Origin: Anaerolineales bacterium UBA3499
GTDB taxonomy: Bacteria > Chloroflexota > Anaerolineae > Anaerolineales > UBA11657
Length of the DNA: 64,000 bases
Direction of reading: 5' to 3'
NCBI GenBank assembly: GCA_002377585.1
Contig: DFQC01000007.1
Span: 104,694 to 168,693, forward strand
Every line of letters begins with the position of its first letter. The first letter of the stretch is position 1. The translations under genes were made by a program, and so were the position numbers. Shown here piece by piece: positions 7,431-16,646 of this stretch. The notes under the pieces were generated by a model. The model ran no database searches and was not told the DNA's origin. It saw only the letters and a program-made list of their open reading frames with translations.

Positions 7431-9134
7431 TTGAGTTCTAGGCGTACTATTTTAGAATCGCTTCGAAGCGATTCTTCGGTTTCTATTCTTATTATTGGTG
7501 GCGGAATAAATGGTGCTGGTGTTTTTCGTGATTTGGTTTTACAGGGTGTAGATGTGTTGTTAGTTGACAAATCAGATTTTTCATCAGGCACAAGTGCAGC
7601 AACTTCACATATGGCTCATGGCGGGCTACGTTATTTGGAAAACGGTGATTTTAGTTTGGTTCGAGAGGCCATCCATGAGCGTAATTTGTTAATTGCAAAT
7701 GCCCCTCATTATGTGCATCCTTTGCCTACAACAATCCCAATATTTAAATGGCACTCCGGCTTGCTAAATGCACTATTAAAGTTTCTGGGTTTGATAAACA
7801 AAACAGTTGAGCGTGGTGCTATATTGATCAAGATCGGCTTATCAATTTATGACTTACTTGTTAGCTCTAACTTAACTGTACCCCGACATAGTTTTATGTC
7901 AAAATCAGATTCCTTGGCGCGATTTCCTTTACTTAACCCTAGTATGATTTGTACTGCTACCTATTATGATGCTTCTATATTGGCTCCTGAAAGGGTCTGT
8001 ATAGAATTGATTTGTGATGCATTAGAAATGGGTGATCATGCTAGAGCTGTTAACTATGTATCAGCTGTTGGAGCATTTGACGATATAGTTAGATTGCGGG
8101 ATGAGTTGACCGGTGAGACATATACAGTAAAGCCAAAATTGGTTGTTAATGCAGCTGGTCCATGGATAGATCAAGTGAACAAATCTCTCAAGAGGCATAC
8201 TTCATTTGTTGGTGGTAGTAAAGGTTCTCATATCGTAATTGATAATCAGCAAATACTAAATGCAATAGGCGACCATGAAATCTTTTTTGAGAATGACGAT
8301 GGGCGCATAGTTCTGATATGTCCTATTGCAAATAAGGTGTTGGTAGGTACTACGGAGTTAGTGTGCGATGATCCTGATCAAGTATGCTGTACACCAGAAG
8401 AAGTGGATTACTTCATAGCGATGATTATGAAAATGTTTCCACAAGCAAATGTCAGCAAGGATCAGATCATCTTCTCGTTCAGTGGTGTAAGACCGCTCAT
8501 GTCTAGTCAATCGACCGATCGTGGCAGCGTTAGTCGGGACCACAGAGTATCCTTACTAACACCTGGAGATGGTGTTGAATATCCGATTTACACACTGGTA
8601 GGAGGTAAATGGACCACATTTCGATCTTTGGCGGAAAAGGTAACTGATCAGACTTTGCATGCATTAGGTAGGACTCGTCAGTACAGCACATCTGATTTGG
8701 CAATTGGCGGTGGTAAAAACTACCCAAAACATGCGGAAGATGAGCAGTTGTTATTAGATAACATAACTCTGGAGACTGGTTTCGAATCAAGTAGAGTGAA
8801 GAATTTATTCGATCGTTATGGATCCAGAGTACTGCAAGTGGCAAGCTTCATTCATGGCGAATACGCGGGAAATGATTATTGTTTGGAGAATCATTCAGGT
8901 TATTCTCGTGGAGAAATAGTTTTTCTGACAAGATGCGAATATGTTGTGCATTTGGAAGACTTAATATTGAGGCGTACACTTATAGCAATGTTGGGTGAAA
9001 TCAGTCTTGGATTAATTAACGAACTGTCGCATGTAGTAGGAGATGAATTAGGGTGGTCTGAGAGCACTCGTAAAGATGAGATCGATGGTGTTAAAAGCAT
9101 TTTGATCCATAAACATGGCGTAAAGTTGTTGTGA
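7431..9134 (+). CDS. glpD: Glycerol-3-phosphate dehydrogenase, FAD-dependent
   Basis: This 567-residue protein oxidises glycerol 3-phosphate to dihydroxyacetone phosphate and reduces quinone at the membrane. The FAD motif 'ILIIGGGINGAG' lies at about residues 19-30, followed by 'DKSDFSSGTSAATS' and 'AHGGLRYLENGDFSLVREA', all typical of GlpD; 'VNAAGPWID' and 'GVRPL' are also present. The start is a TTG at 7431; the preceding purine tract AAAGGACAG lies about 20 nt away, too far for a good Shine-Dalgarno. The N-terminus 'SSRRTILESLRSDSSVSILIIGGG' aligns in length with other GlpD proteins, which supports this start. A perfect 22-bp palindrome lies within codons 8-15. No glpK or glpF is beside it. 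Confidence 0.92.
   Translation: MSSRRTILESLRSDSSVSILIIGGGINGAGVFRDLVLQGVDVLLVDKSDFSSGTSAATSHMAHGGLRYLENGDFSLVREAIHERNLLIANAPHYVHPLPTTIPIFKWHSGLLNALLKFLGLINKTVERGAILIKIGLSIYDLLVSSNLTVPRHSFMSKSDSLARFPLLNPSMICTATYYDASILAPERVCIELICDALEMGDHARAVNYVSAVGAFDDIVRLRDELTGETYTVKPKLVVNAAGPWIDQVNKSLKRHTSFVGGSKGSHIVIDNQQILNAIGDHEIFFENDDGRIVLICPIANKVLVGTTELVCDDPDQVCCTPEEVDYFIAMIMKMFPQANVSKDQIIFSFSGVRPLMSSQSTDRGSVSRDHRVSLLTPGDGVEYPIYTLVGGKWTTFRSLAEKVTDQTLHALGRTRQYSTSDLAIGGGKNYPKHAEDEQLLLDNITLETGFESSRVKNLFDRYGSRVLQVASFIHGEYAGNDYCLENHSGYSRGEIVFLTRCEYVVHLEDLILRRTLIAMLGEISLGLINELSHVVGDELGWSESTRKDEIDGVKSILIHKHGVKLL
7454..7475. repeat. Perfect 22-bp palindrome inside the 5' end of glpD
   Basis: The arm AGAATCGCTTC (7454-7464) is followed directly by its exact reverse complement (7465-7475), with no spacer. 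It encodes part of 'LESLRSDS'. It may be a protein-binding operator or, as RNA, a hairpin close to the start codon. Confidence 0.8.
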
Positions 9135-9244
9135 AAATATTCTTATATTGATGAGCTTGTTTGTTGCTATTGTGCTAGTATTAATCGCTTTGCCATATTG
9201 GATTAGCTAGTTTAGAAGTTTTATGTGGAATGGGAGATGATTGT

Positions 9245-11515
9245 ATGGATAACTCAAATTCTAATTCTCGAGAGATAACTCTGAGTCGTACCCTTGGTCT
9301 TATGGACATTACCATGATTGGTATTGGAGCCATGATTGGTGCCGGGATTTTTGTATTAATCGGAATAGCGGCTGGGTACGCAGGCCCTTCATTGCCAATA
9401 GCATTTCTCTTAAATGGTATTGTCACAACATTTACAGCTTTGTCATATGCTGAGTTAGGTTCATCAATTCCAGCAGCTGGTGGAGGATTCCTGTGGGTAA
9501 AGGAGGGTTTAGGCGGCACTCAAGGATTCTTGGCAGGTTGGATGAATTGGTTTGCTTACATTGTTGCATGTGCTTTATATGGCTTGGGTTTTGGTAGATT
9601 GGCAACTGAACTGTGGATAATAACAGGTGTACCACTTCCTTTGTCTGAACATCAACTATCTTTAGTGTTTATGATTATAGTTGTTGGTCTCTTTGCCTAT
9701 ATTAACTCGCGTGGCGCAAGCGAAGCCGGATTAGCCGGTAGTATAGTTACAATTGCTAAAGTAGTAATCCTATCAGTTTTTATTGGTTTTGGATTGTATG
9801 CAATGCTTAATAATCCTAGTTGGTCTGACAATTTTTCAGCAGGCATGCTTCCCAATGGGATTGGTGGTGTGTTTGTAGCGATGGGCATGACATTTATTGC
9901 GTTCGAAGGTTATGAAATTATTGCTCAAAGTGGCGAAGAGGTAAAAAATCCGGCACACAATATACCGCGTGCTATCTTTTATTCAATAGGTGCCGTGGTT
10001 ATCATCTATATTTTGATAGGTTTTGTAGTAATTGGAGCGGTAACCCCACCTTCTGGTTCTGCAGTCTGGCAATATCTAGCACAGGCCAAAGAGGTGGCTA
10101 TAGTGCGCGCTGCAGAGCAATTTATACCAATGGGAGGAATGCTTATTTTGATTAGTGGTCTTGCGTCAACAATGTCTGCCTTAAATGCGACCATTTATTC
10201 ATCTTCAAGAGTATCTTTTGCTATGGGTAGAGAGCGGAATTTACCATCAGCTTTTGCATTTATTCATCCTCGTATGCACACACCATATTGGGCAATATTT
10301 TTATCTTCCATACTAGTTGTAGTAATGGGATTTACTTTGCCTATAGATCAGATAGCTGCTGCTGCTAACGTAATGTTTTTACTATTGTTTACTCAAGTGA
10401 ATATTGCAGTTATGACTTTACGACGTCGTCGTCCAAATTTGGAGCGAGGATTTAAAGTACCCTTGTTTCCCTGGCCAGCTGTGATTGGTATTATTAGTAA
10501 TTTGGCCATGGCAGTATTTCTAGCATTTAAGTTAGGTCAAGTAGGATTGTTAAGTGTTGCTTGGATAGGTGTTGGACTACTGTTGTATTGGGGATACTTT
10601 AGTAAGAAAGAGGAGGAGGAGCGACCTAATGATGTTCTGCATGAGGAAGCGCTAACTTCAGTAGATTATTCTGTACTTCTCCCAGTGTCTGATTTGCATC
10701 AAGCACAGATACTAGGTAGATTGGGTAGTATATTGGCTAAAGAACATGACGGAGAAGTGCTGGCGTTACATGTTGTTAAAGTTCCTAGACAACTTCAGTT
10801 GAATGATGGTCGGCTGTTTTTGCGTGAGCGCCGACCCTATATTGATAAAGTAATTGAGCAGGCCAGAGTACTAGATGTACCTGTTCATTCTATGATAAGA
10901 CTAGGACGGTCTATATCTGATGCAATCCTGAAAACTGTGCATGAGAACAAGAGCGATGTAGCACTATTTGGATGGCCGGGATTTACTGGTTCTCGTGACC
11001 AGATGTTTGGTTCTGTAATTGATCGTATTGCTTCTAATCCTCCAACTGATATTGCGATTTTGCGGCATCGTCCTTACGATGAATTACAATCTATTTTGGT
11101 TCCAGTAGCAGGTGGACCAAATGGTAGATTGGCTGTTAGTTTAGCTATTGCATTGGCTCGAAACACACCAGAGTCTACGAAAATTGTCTTATTACATGTC
11201 TCTTTGTCCAGAACCAATCCTAAGGATGCCGAGGCTCGTGCTCAAAACGCTTTTCGAAGGGCTACGGAAGGCCGTAGGTATGAATCTATTGAAAAACGTA
11301 TCATATTGTCCGATAGCCCATCAGCAGGTATTTTGGAAGCCGCTGTGGATTGCGATATGATTGTGATGGGGGCTACAAGAGAGCGTTTGTTCCGTAATAT
11401 CCTTGTAGGTAATGTGTCTGAGCAAATTGCAGATAAAGCTCATTGTCCGGTATTGATTGTGAAACGACGTAGTACGATGGTTGCTTCTATGCTGAGGGAA
11501 ACAGTACTTTCATAA
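9245..11515 (+). CDS. APC-family amino acid permease with two C-terminal universal stress (USP) domains
   Basis: The first ~455 residues form an APC-superfamily transporter: 'TMIGIGAMIGAGIFVLIG' in TM1 is the signature, and about 12 hydrophobic segments follow, including 'FIAFEGYEIIAQSGEEVKNP' (TM6 region). After residue ~465 two USP-like domains follow (about 475-605 and 615-750); the second has 'MGATRERLFRNILVGNVSEQ', resembling the nucleotide-binding G-x2-G-x9-G-S/T loop. The USP part probably senses ATP/AMP or energy state, regulating transport; this is inference from fused USPs elsewhere. The ATG at 9245 is preceded by GGGAG nine nt upstream and is preferred over the ATG at 9230. Substrate unknown, probably a cationic or neutral amino acid. 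Confidence 0.85.
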   Translation: MDNSNSNSREITLSRTLGLMDITMIGIGAMIGAGIFVLIGIAAGYAGPSLPIAFLLNGIVTTFTALSYAELGSSIPAAGGGFLWVKEGLGGTQGFLAGWMNWFAYIVACALYGLGFGRLATELWIITGVPLPLSEHQLSLVFMIIVVGLFAYINSRGASEAGLAGSIVTIAKVVILSVFIGFGLYAMLNNPSWSDNFSAGMLPNGIGGVFVAMGMTFIAFEGYEIIAQSGEEVKNPAHNIPRAIFYSIGAVVIIYILIGFVVIGAVTPPSGSAVWQYLAQAKEVAIVRAAEQFIPMGGMLILISGLASTMSALNATIYSSSRVSFAMGRERNLPSAFAFIHPRMHTPYWAIFLSSILVVVMGFTLPIDQIAAAANVMFLLLFTQVNIAVMTLRRRRPNLERGFKVPLFPWPAVIGIISNLAMAVFLAFKLGQVGLLSVAWIGVGLLLYWGYFSKKEEEERPNDVLHEEALTSVDYSVLLPVSDLHQAQILGRLGSILAKEHDGEVLALHVVKVPRQLQLNDGRLFLRERRPYIDKVIEQARVLDVPVHSMIRLGRSISDAILKTVHENKSDVALFGWPGFTGSRDQMFGSVIDRIASNPPTDIAILRHRPYDELQSILVPVAGGPNGRLAVSLAIALARNTPESTKIVLLHVSLSRTNPKDAEARAQNAFRRATEGRRYESIEKRIILSDSPSAGILEAAVDCDMIVMGATRERLFRNILVGNVSEQIADKAHCPVLIVKRRSTMVASMLRETVLS

Positions 11516-11540
11516 TAGATGCGACCGATATAATAAAACA

Positions 11541-11569
11541 TTGATGTACGATGAATCAGGCTTTACAAT
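11541..11569 (+). promoter_or_regulatory. Sigma-70 promoter of the Na+/H+ antiporter gene (leaderless)
   Basis: TTGATG (11541-11546), a 17-bp spacer and TACAAT (11564-11569). The ATG at 11579 begins 9 nt after the -10 box, so the predicted leader is only about 2-4 nt and contains no Shine-Dalgarno site. Confidence 0.6.
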
Positions 11570-11578
11570 ATTATCCAT

Positions 11579-13129
11579 ATGCAAACTGAATTGATAACCA
11601 CCGAATTAATTATTGCTGCATTGTTATTGATTGCTGCGTTAGTTTCATGGTTCACAAAACTTGTGCGATTTCCTTATACGGTAGGTCTGGTTATTGTTGG
11701 AGTTTTGATTACAATGTTGATGCCTCATAAACCAGAGTTAACTCCAGCATTAGCAAGAGAATTAATCCTACTGATATTGTTACCACCTTTGATATTTGAA
11801 GCAGCCTTACATATCGAGTTTTCTGAATTTAGGGACAATCTGTCATCTATGCTTGTATTTGCAATTCCAGGTGTCTTGGTAACAACATTACTTGTGGGAT
11901 GGTTGCTTGCCACAATAACTGGTTTGCCATTTCCTACCATGCTAGTGTTTGGTGCACTTATTGCCGCTACAGATCCTGTTGCAGTAACTGCTATTTTCAG
12001 AGAATTAGGATTACCAAAGCGTCTTGGTTTGCTTACGGAAGGAGAGAGTCTTCTTAATGATGCAACTGCAATAGTGGTTTTCACCTTGTTATTAGAGTTT
12101 GCTTTAGATCCTGTAAGCTTCAGTTTTTCTGATGGGGCTATAGAGTTTGCGCGTGTATCAGGAGTAGGGTTGTTTGTAGGATTTGCTCTAGGTTATGTTG
12201 CTTATCACTTGATCAGGCAAATTGATGATTATCTTGTGGAAACTGTACTGAGTGCTGTGCTAGCGTATGGTTCCTATTTGTTAGCGGAGCAGGTTCATGC
12301 CAGTGGAGTATTAGCTGTATTAGCTTCGGGTTTGTTAATTGGCAATAGTGGGCGACGTTATGGAATGAGTCATACTACTCGAAATGTCTTAATACACATA
12401 TGGGAATTTGTAGCTTTTCTAGCAAACACATTTGTATTTCTATTGATAGGTTTGCAAGTTGATTTGGACAGGTTGTCTGATAGTGTTTTACTGATTGGAG
12501 CTGCGATCCTCGTCACTTTGCTTGCTCGTATGATCACAGTGTTTGGTTTTAGCCCACTAGTTAACAGATTTGCTGCCAACCGGACTCCATTTTCTTGGCA
12601 GGCTGTACTAGTTTGGGGTGGATTGCGTGGAGGCATTGCTTTAGCATTGGCATTGACCTTACCGTCGAGTCTGGTTGGACATGATGAGGTGTTAGTTATG
12701 ACATTTGGTGTGGTGCTTTTTACACTTGGAGTACAAGCTACAACTCTTCCTGCATTACTTAGGAGATTGGGTCTGTTGAGTAGTGGAACAAATCTTATGG
12801 AGTATGAAAGAAGACGTGCTAAATTAGCTGCGGCTAAAGCAGCTAATCAGTTTCTGCAATCTCAGTATAAGCAAGGTTTACTGACTAAAGAAAACTATGA
12901 TGTGGTACTACCGGAGGTACAAGCAGAGATTTCTCAGTTTTCTGGAGAAGTTGAGGAGGCTCTTACTGTATTGCCTGATATTCGTGATGATGAATTAGAA
13001 ATTGCGCGCAAGGAGATTATGCAAGTTAAACGAGCAACTCTACGCACCTTGCGTCATGATGGCATAATTGGAACTGATGTGTTTCGGGAATTGACTACAG
13101 AGATTGACGCGGATTTGGCCGGAAACTAA
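11579..13129 (+). CDS. Na+/H+ antiporter, CPA1/NhaP family
   Basis: The 516-residue protein has about 12 membrane segments up to residue ~400, then a hydrophilic charged tail of about 115 residues, as in CPA1 exchangers. Key family signatures are 'ATDPVAVTAIFRELGLPKRL' and 'GESLLNDATAIVVF' in the ion-binding core (the ND pair is characteristic), and 'WGGLRGGIALALAL' late in the domain. It exchanges cytoplasmic Na+ (or K+) for external H+, for pH and salt homeostasis, which suits a marine organism. It is convergent with the trp operon, 56 bp from trpA, with no clear intrinsic terminator between them. Confidence 0.9.
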   Translation: MQTELITTELIIAALLLIAALVSWFTKLVRFPYTVGLVIVGVLITMLMPHKPELTPALARELILLILLPPLIFEAALHIEFSEFRDNLSSMLVFAIPGVLVTTLLVGWLLATITGLPFPTMLVFGALIAATDPVAVTAIFRELGLPKRLGLLTEGESLLNDATAIVVFTLLLEFALDPVSFSFSDGAIEFARVSGVGLFVGFALGYVAYHLIRQIDDYLVETVLSAVLAYGSYLLAEQVHASGVLAVLASGLLIGNSGRRYGMSHTTRNVLIHIWEFVAFLANTFVFLLIGLQVDLDRLSDSVLLIGAAILVTLLARMITVFGFSPLVNRFAANRTPFSWQAVLVWGGLRGGIALALALTLPSSLVGHDEVLVMTFGVVLFTLGVQATTLPALLRRLGLLSSGTNLMEYERRRAKLAAAKAANQFLQSQYKQGLLTKENYDVVLPEVQAEISQFSGEVEEALTVLPDIRDDELEIARKEIMQVKRATLRTLRHDGIIGTDVFRELTTEIDADLAGN

Positions 13130-13185
13130 TATTTTTGAGGATTGGTTCTTTGTCGAAATATATGACAATATTAGATTAATAGACA

Positions 13186-13983
13186 TCAACTATCTTGCTT
13201 AAGTGCTAAAACCATATCAGCAACAAATTGACCACATGCTTCAGCAGGATTAGCAGAATCACCAGCGATGTTTATCAGTTTGCTGCCTACAATTACCCCT
13301 TCTACTAATTTACCCACTTCTTGTGCTTGGTCAGGAGTGCTGATTCCGAAACCAATAGCTAATGGGTTTGTCACATGCCGACGTACTAGATCAACAAAGT
13401 CTTGTAAATAATTTGGTAGGGCGATTCGAGCACCAGTAACCCCTGTTAACGAAACTAAATATACAAACCCACTTGCTTTTTCTGACACTAATTTTATTCG
13501 TTCTTCTGTACTGGTTGGTGCTAGTAGATAGGAGAGCGCTAATTTGTTATTTATACAATGGTATTCAAATGAAGCACCTTCCTCAGGTGGTAAATCAGGA
13601 ATTATGAAGCCATTTGCTCCAGATGCTTCGGCTTTCTCTACAAATCGTTGCTCACCATAGTTGAGGATAGGGTTGTAATAACCCATCAACATAAGTGGTA
13701 TAGTAATCCCACGTTTGCGCAGGTCACTAACAGCTTGTAGACATTGCTCTATATCAACGCCATTATTGAGAGCAACTTGGGTGCTATTTTGTATGGTCGG
13801 ACCATCAGCTAGTGGGTCTGAGAAAGGCATGCCTAATTCCATTAAATCTGCACCAGCTTCAGCACAGGATTGTATTATGTCAAGCGAAGTCTCATAGTCA
13901 GGATACCCTAAAGTAAAGTAAGGCATAAAGGCTGTATGCTCATTATTGAAAGCTTTTGTAACTTCTTCTATTGGTATGGTCAT
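13186..13983 (-). CDS. trpA: Tryptophan synthase alpha chain
   Basis: TrpA (265 residues) cleaves indole-3-glycerol phosphate to indole and glyceraldehyde 3-phosphate and channels indole to TrpB. The TIM-barrel signature 'LMELGMPFSDPLADGPTIQ' is complete, including the catalytic Glu/Asp pair, and 'VYLVSLTGVTGAR' and 'AIGFGIST' mark the phosphate-binding loops. It is the last gene of the operon; its ATG overlaps the stop of trpB in a TAATG junction, which indicates coupled translation. Confidence 0.97.
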   Translation of the reverse strand: MTIPIEEVTKAFNNEHTAFMPYFTLGYPDYETSLDIIQSCAEAGADLMELGMPFSDPLADGPTIQNSTQVALNNGVDIEQCLQAVSDLRKRGITIPLMLMGYYNPILNYGEQRFVEKAEASGANGFIIPDLPPEEGASFEYHCINNKLALSYLLAPTSTEERIKLVSEKASGFVYLVSLTGVTGARIALPNYLQDFVDLVRRHVTNPLAIGFGISTPDQAQEVGKLVEGVIVGSKLINIAGDSANPAEACGQFVADMVLALKQDS

Positions 13984-15185
13984 TATTCTTTTAAATCTAT
14001 TTCATCTAATACAGTGTCTAAATCTTTGTCTCCACGACCTGACAAATTGACTACTATAGTCGTTTCTGGGCTCATGCTAGGAGCTAGCTTGATTGCTTCT
14101 GCTATTGCATGTGATGATTCTAGCGCAGGTATTATTCCCTCCAACTCACATAATAATTGAAAAGCATGGAGTGCTTCTGCATCAGAAGCGTGAGTGTATG
14201 TTGCTCTTTTCTTTTCGCGCAAATAAGTGTGTTCGGGACCAATTGCTGCATAGTCCAAACCTGCGCTCACACTGTGTGTAAGTGCTATTTGACCATCTTC
14301 ATTTTGTAGTACATAAGTGTAGCATCCATGTAATACACCTGGTCTTCCAATTGATGAGTCTGCAAACCGAGCTGCATGTTTTCCTCCTGAAATATCTAGA
14401 CCTCCCGCTTCTACACCGATAAGTGATACGTTTTTTTCATTAATAAATTCATAAAAAATACCAATCGCATTTGATCCTCCACCGACGCATGCAATAATTA
14501 CATCTGGTAGCATATTTTCCGCATCTAAAATTTGACTTCGTGTTTCTTGGCCGATGACTGACTGAAAATCTCGCACCATGGTGGGATATGGGTGTGGTCC
14601 TAGTGCTGAACCTAGCAGATAATATGTGTCATCCACATTGGTTACCCAGTCTCGTATAGCTTCATTAATTGCATCTTTTAAGGTCTGAGACCCTCCAGCT
14701 ACAGCTCTAACTTCTGTGCCAAGCAATTTCATACGGGCTACGTTCGGAGCTTGCCGATTCATATCTACAGTACCCATATATACTACACATTTCAATCCTA
14801 ATAATGCACATGCAGTTGCTGTTGCGACACCATGCTGTCCTGCTCCTGTTTCTGCGATAATCCTAGATTTACCCATGCGTTTTGCCAACAATGCTTGCCC
14901 AAGCGCATTATTGATTTTATGAGCACCAGAATGAGCTAAATCCTCACGCTTTAGATATATTTTTGCGCCTCCACAGTGTGTACTAAGGCGTTGGGCAAAA
15001 GTGAGTGGTGTTGGACGACCAACATACGAATCAAGTAAATTATGTAATTCTTCTTGGAAAGCCCGATCTTGTTGGGCACTGATATAGGCTTTTTCTAGGT
15101 CTTCAAGAGCGGGCATAAGTACTTCTGGCACAAACTGCCCACCGTATTGACCAAACTTTTTAGGTAGTGTAGATTTTGTTTCCAT
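13983..15185 (-). CDS. trpB: Tryptophan synthase beta chain
   Basis: TrpB (400 residues) is the PLP enzyme that condenses indole with serine. 'KREDLAHSGAHKINNALGQ' holds the Schiff-base lysine, 'AETGAGQHGVATA' the active-site loop with the catalytic Glu, and 'GGGSNAIG' the PLP phosphate site. The pattern matches the canonical TrpB1 type that partners TrpA rather than TrpB2. It lies 34 bp downstream of trpF, where the minus-strand sequence just before the ATG is AT-rich (AATAATATAAT), a possible weak internal promoter. Confidence 0.97.
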   Translation of the reverse strand: METKSTLPKKFGQYGGQFVPEVLMPALEDLEKAYISAQQDRAFQEELHNLLDSYVGRPTPLTFAQRLSTHCGGAKIYLKREDLAHSGAHKINNALGQALLAKRMGKSRIIAETGAGQHGVATATACALLGLKCVVYMGTVDMNRQAPNVARMKLLGTEVRAVAGGSQTLKDAINEAIRDWVTNVDDTYYLLGSALGPHPYPTMVRDFQSVIGQETRSQILDAENMLPDVIIACVGGGSNAIGIFYEFINEKNVSLIGVEAGGLDISGGKHAARFADSSIGRPGVLHGCYTYVLQNEDGQIALTHSVSAGLDYAAIGPEHTYLREKKRATYTHASDAEALHAFQLLCELEGIIPALESSHAIAEAIKLAPSMSPETTIVVNLSGRGDKDLDTVLDEIDLKE

Positions 15186-15219
15186 ATTATATTATTCTCA
15201 TTATACAGGTTCCATCACA

Positions 15220-15840
15220 CTAATTACTGTTTTTATTAATGGAGAGTGCATTTGATATGAATTTCCGCATAAGCTGTGGATCTTTAATGCCTGGTTCTAT
15301 TTCTATGCCTGAAGCTACATCGACACCCCATGGTTGTACTTGTCTGATAGCTGGTATGACATTTTCTGGTGTTAATCCTCCTGCCAAGAAAATATGAGTG
15401 TCTCTAGCAATTGAGGCTGCTTTCGTCCAGTCAGCAGTTTGCCCAGCTCCACCATACTGGCCCTTCACATATGCATCTACAAGACATAAACTTGGAAGGT
15501 TGTTTGGCAATGTGGTCTTGCCGAGTCGATATGCTTTGAATGCAACTGGTCCTAGTTGATCAATAAGATCAGGTGACTCGTCGCCATGCAATTGTGCTAG
15601 TTGGAGACCAACTTCTTTGATAGCTTGACGAATTTTAAGTTCTGATTCATTCACGAATACTCCTACGACAATGGGCGGATTTTCAAGTTTACTGAGAGTG
15701 TTTGTTATAGAGAATGCTGTTTGTTTGTCTACATAGCGTGGACTGGCAGGAAAAAAATTTAGTCCTATGTGTGTAGCACCGAGCGAAACTGCTAAAATAG
15801 CATCCTCTATTTTAGTAAGTCCACATATCTTTATTTTCAT
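15220..15840 (-). CDS. trpF: Phosphoribosylanthranilate isomerase
   Basis: TrpF (206 residues) isomerises phosphoribosyl-anthranilate to CdRP. The N-terminal 'MKIKICGLTKIEDA' holds the catalytic Cys, 'QLHGDE' is the conserved mid-barrel motif, and 'FLAGGLTPENV' with 'GVDVASGIE' supplies the catalytic Asp and phosphate site. It sits between trpC and trpB, 17 bp after trpC. Confidence 0.96.
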   Translation of the reverse strand: MKIKICGLTKIEDAILAVSLGATHIGLNFFPASPRYVDKQTAFSITNTLSKLENPPIVVGVFVNESELKIRQAIKEVGLQLAQLHGDESPDLIDQLGPVAFKAYRLGKTTLPNNLPSLCLVDAYVKGQYGGAGQTADWTKAASIARDTHIFLAGGLTPENVIPAIRQVQPWGVDVASGIEIEPGIKDPQLMRKFISNALSINKNSN

Positions 15841-15857
15841 AGTTCTATTGATGTGAC

Positions 15858-16646
15858 CTAACCTTGTGTGAGCTCACGAACTTTGGAACCAATATCTGGA
15901 GCTGTAACAAGTCCTTCTCCTATAAGCATGGCATCAATTTGTAATTCTGTTAGTCGGTTTACATCAGCAATGGTATGTATTCCACTCTCAGCTATTATGC
16001 ATATTTCAGGAGGTATACGGGAGCGGAGTGCAGTTGTCACATCGAGTGATGTCTCAAATGTGTGCAGATTGCGGTTGTTAATTCCTATAATTTTTGTGTC
16101 AGTGGACAATGCAATTTCTAATTCACTTAAGTTATGGACTTCTACTAATGCACTTAGTCCTAGTTCTGCTGCTGCAGCGATTAATTCACTTAGAACTGTG
16201 GCGTCTAGCATTGCAACTATTAACAATGCTGCACTTGCTCCTGCAATACGAGCTTGTAGAAGTTGGTATCGATCGAATATGAAATCTTTTCGAAGCAATG
16301 GCAAGCCCGCATCCAATTTCGATATTGATTCAAGATGATTTATAGAGCCTCCAAAGAAATATTTATCAGTTAAGACTGAAATTGCGGATGCTCCATTAGT
16401 AGCATAGGTTTTTGCTAGTGTAATTGGATCAAAGTCTTCACAAAGTAACCCTTTGCTAGGTGAGCGTTGTTTTATTTCAGCAATAAGTCTCGGAGCCTGT
16501 TTTGTTTTGTCGGTTATAGCAGCAATAAAGTCAGGAGATGGAGACATATCTTTTGCTAATGTCTCCAGTTCTTGCAAAGGTGTGGATTTACGTTCTTGTT
16601 CTACCTCCTCTTGCTTACGTGCAAGAATATCTGTCAGAATAGTCAC
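15858..16646 (-). CDS. trpC: Indole-3-glycerol phosphate synthase
   Basis: TrpC (262 residues) closes the indole ring from CdRP. Seen are 'LIAEIKQRSPSKG' (catalytic Lys), 'LTDKYFFGGS', 'LLRKDFIFDRYQL' (second Lys), 'LVEVHNLSELEIAL' and 'IIGINNRNLHTF', followed by 'IAESGI' for phosphate binding. It is a stand-alone TrpC, not fused to TrpF. Its start overlaps the end of trpD by 4 bp (ATGA), so expression is coupled. Confidence 0.96.
   Translation of the reverse strand: MTILTDILARKQEEVEQERKSTPLQELETLAKDMSPSPDFIAAITDKTKQAPRLIAEIKQRSPSKGLLCEDFDPITLAKTYATNGASAISVLTDKYFFGGSINHLESISKLDAGLPLLRKDFIFDRYQLLQARIAGASAALLIVAMLDATVLSELIAAAAELGLSALVEVHNLSELEIALSTDTKIIGINNRNLHTFETSLDVTTALRSRIPPEICIIAESGIHTIADVNRLTELQIDAMLIGEGLVTAPDIGSKVRELTQG

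Noticed and set aside
15868..16338. 156-codon frame antisense to trpC
   Set aside because: Ser/Ala-rich shadow of trpC; the coding evidence is all on the other strand.
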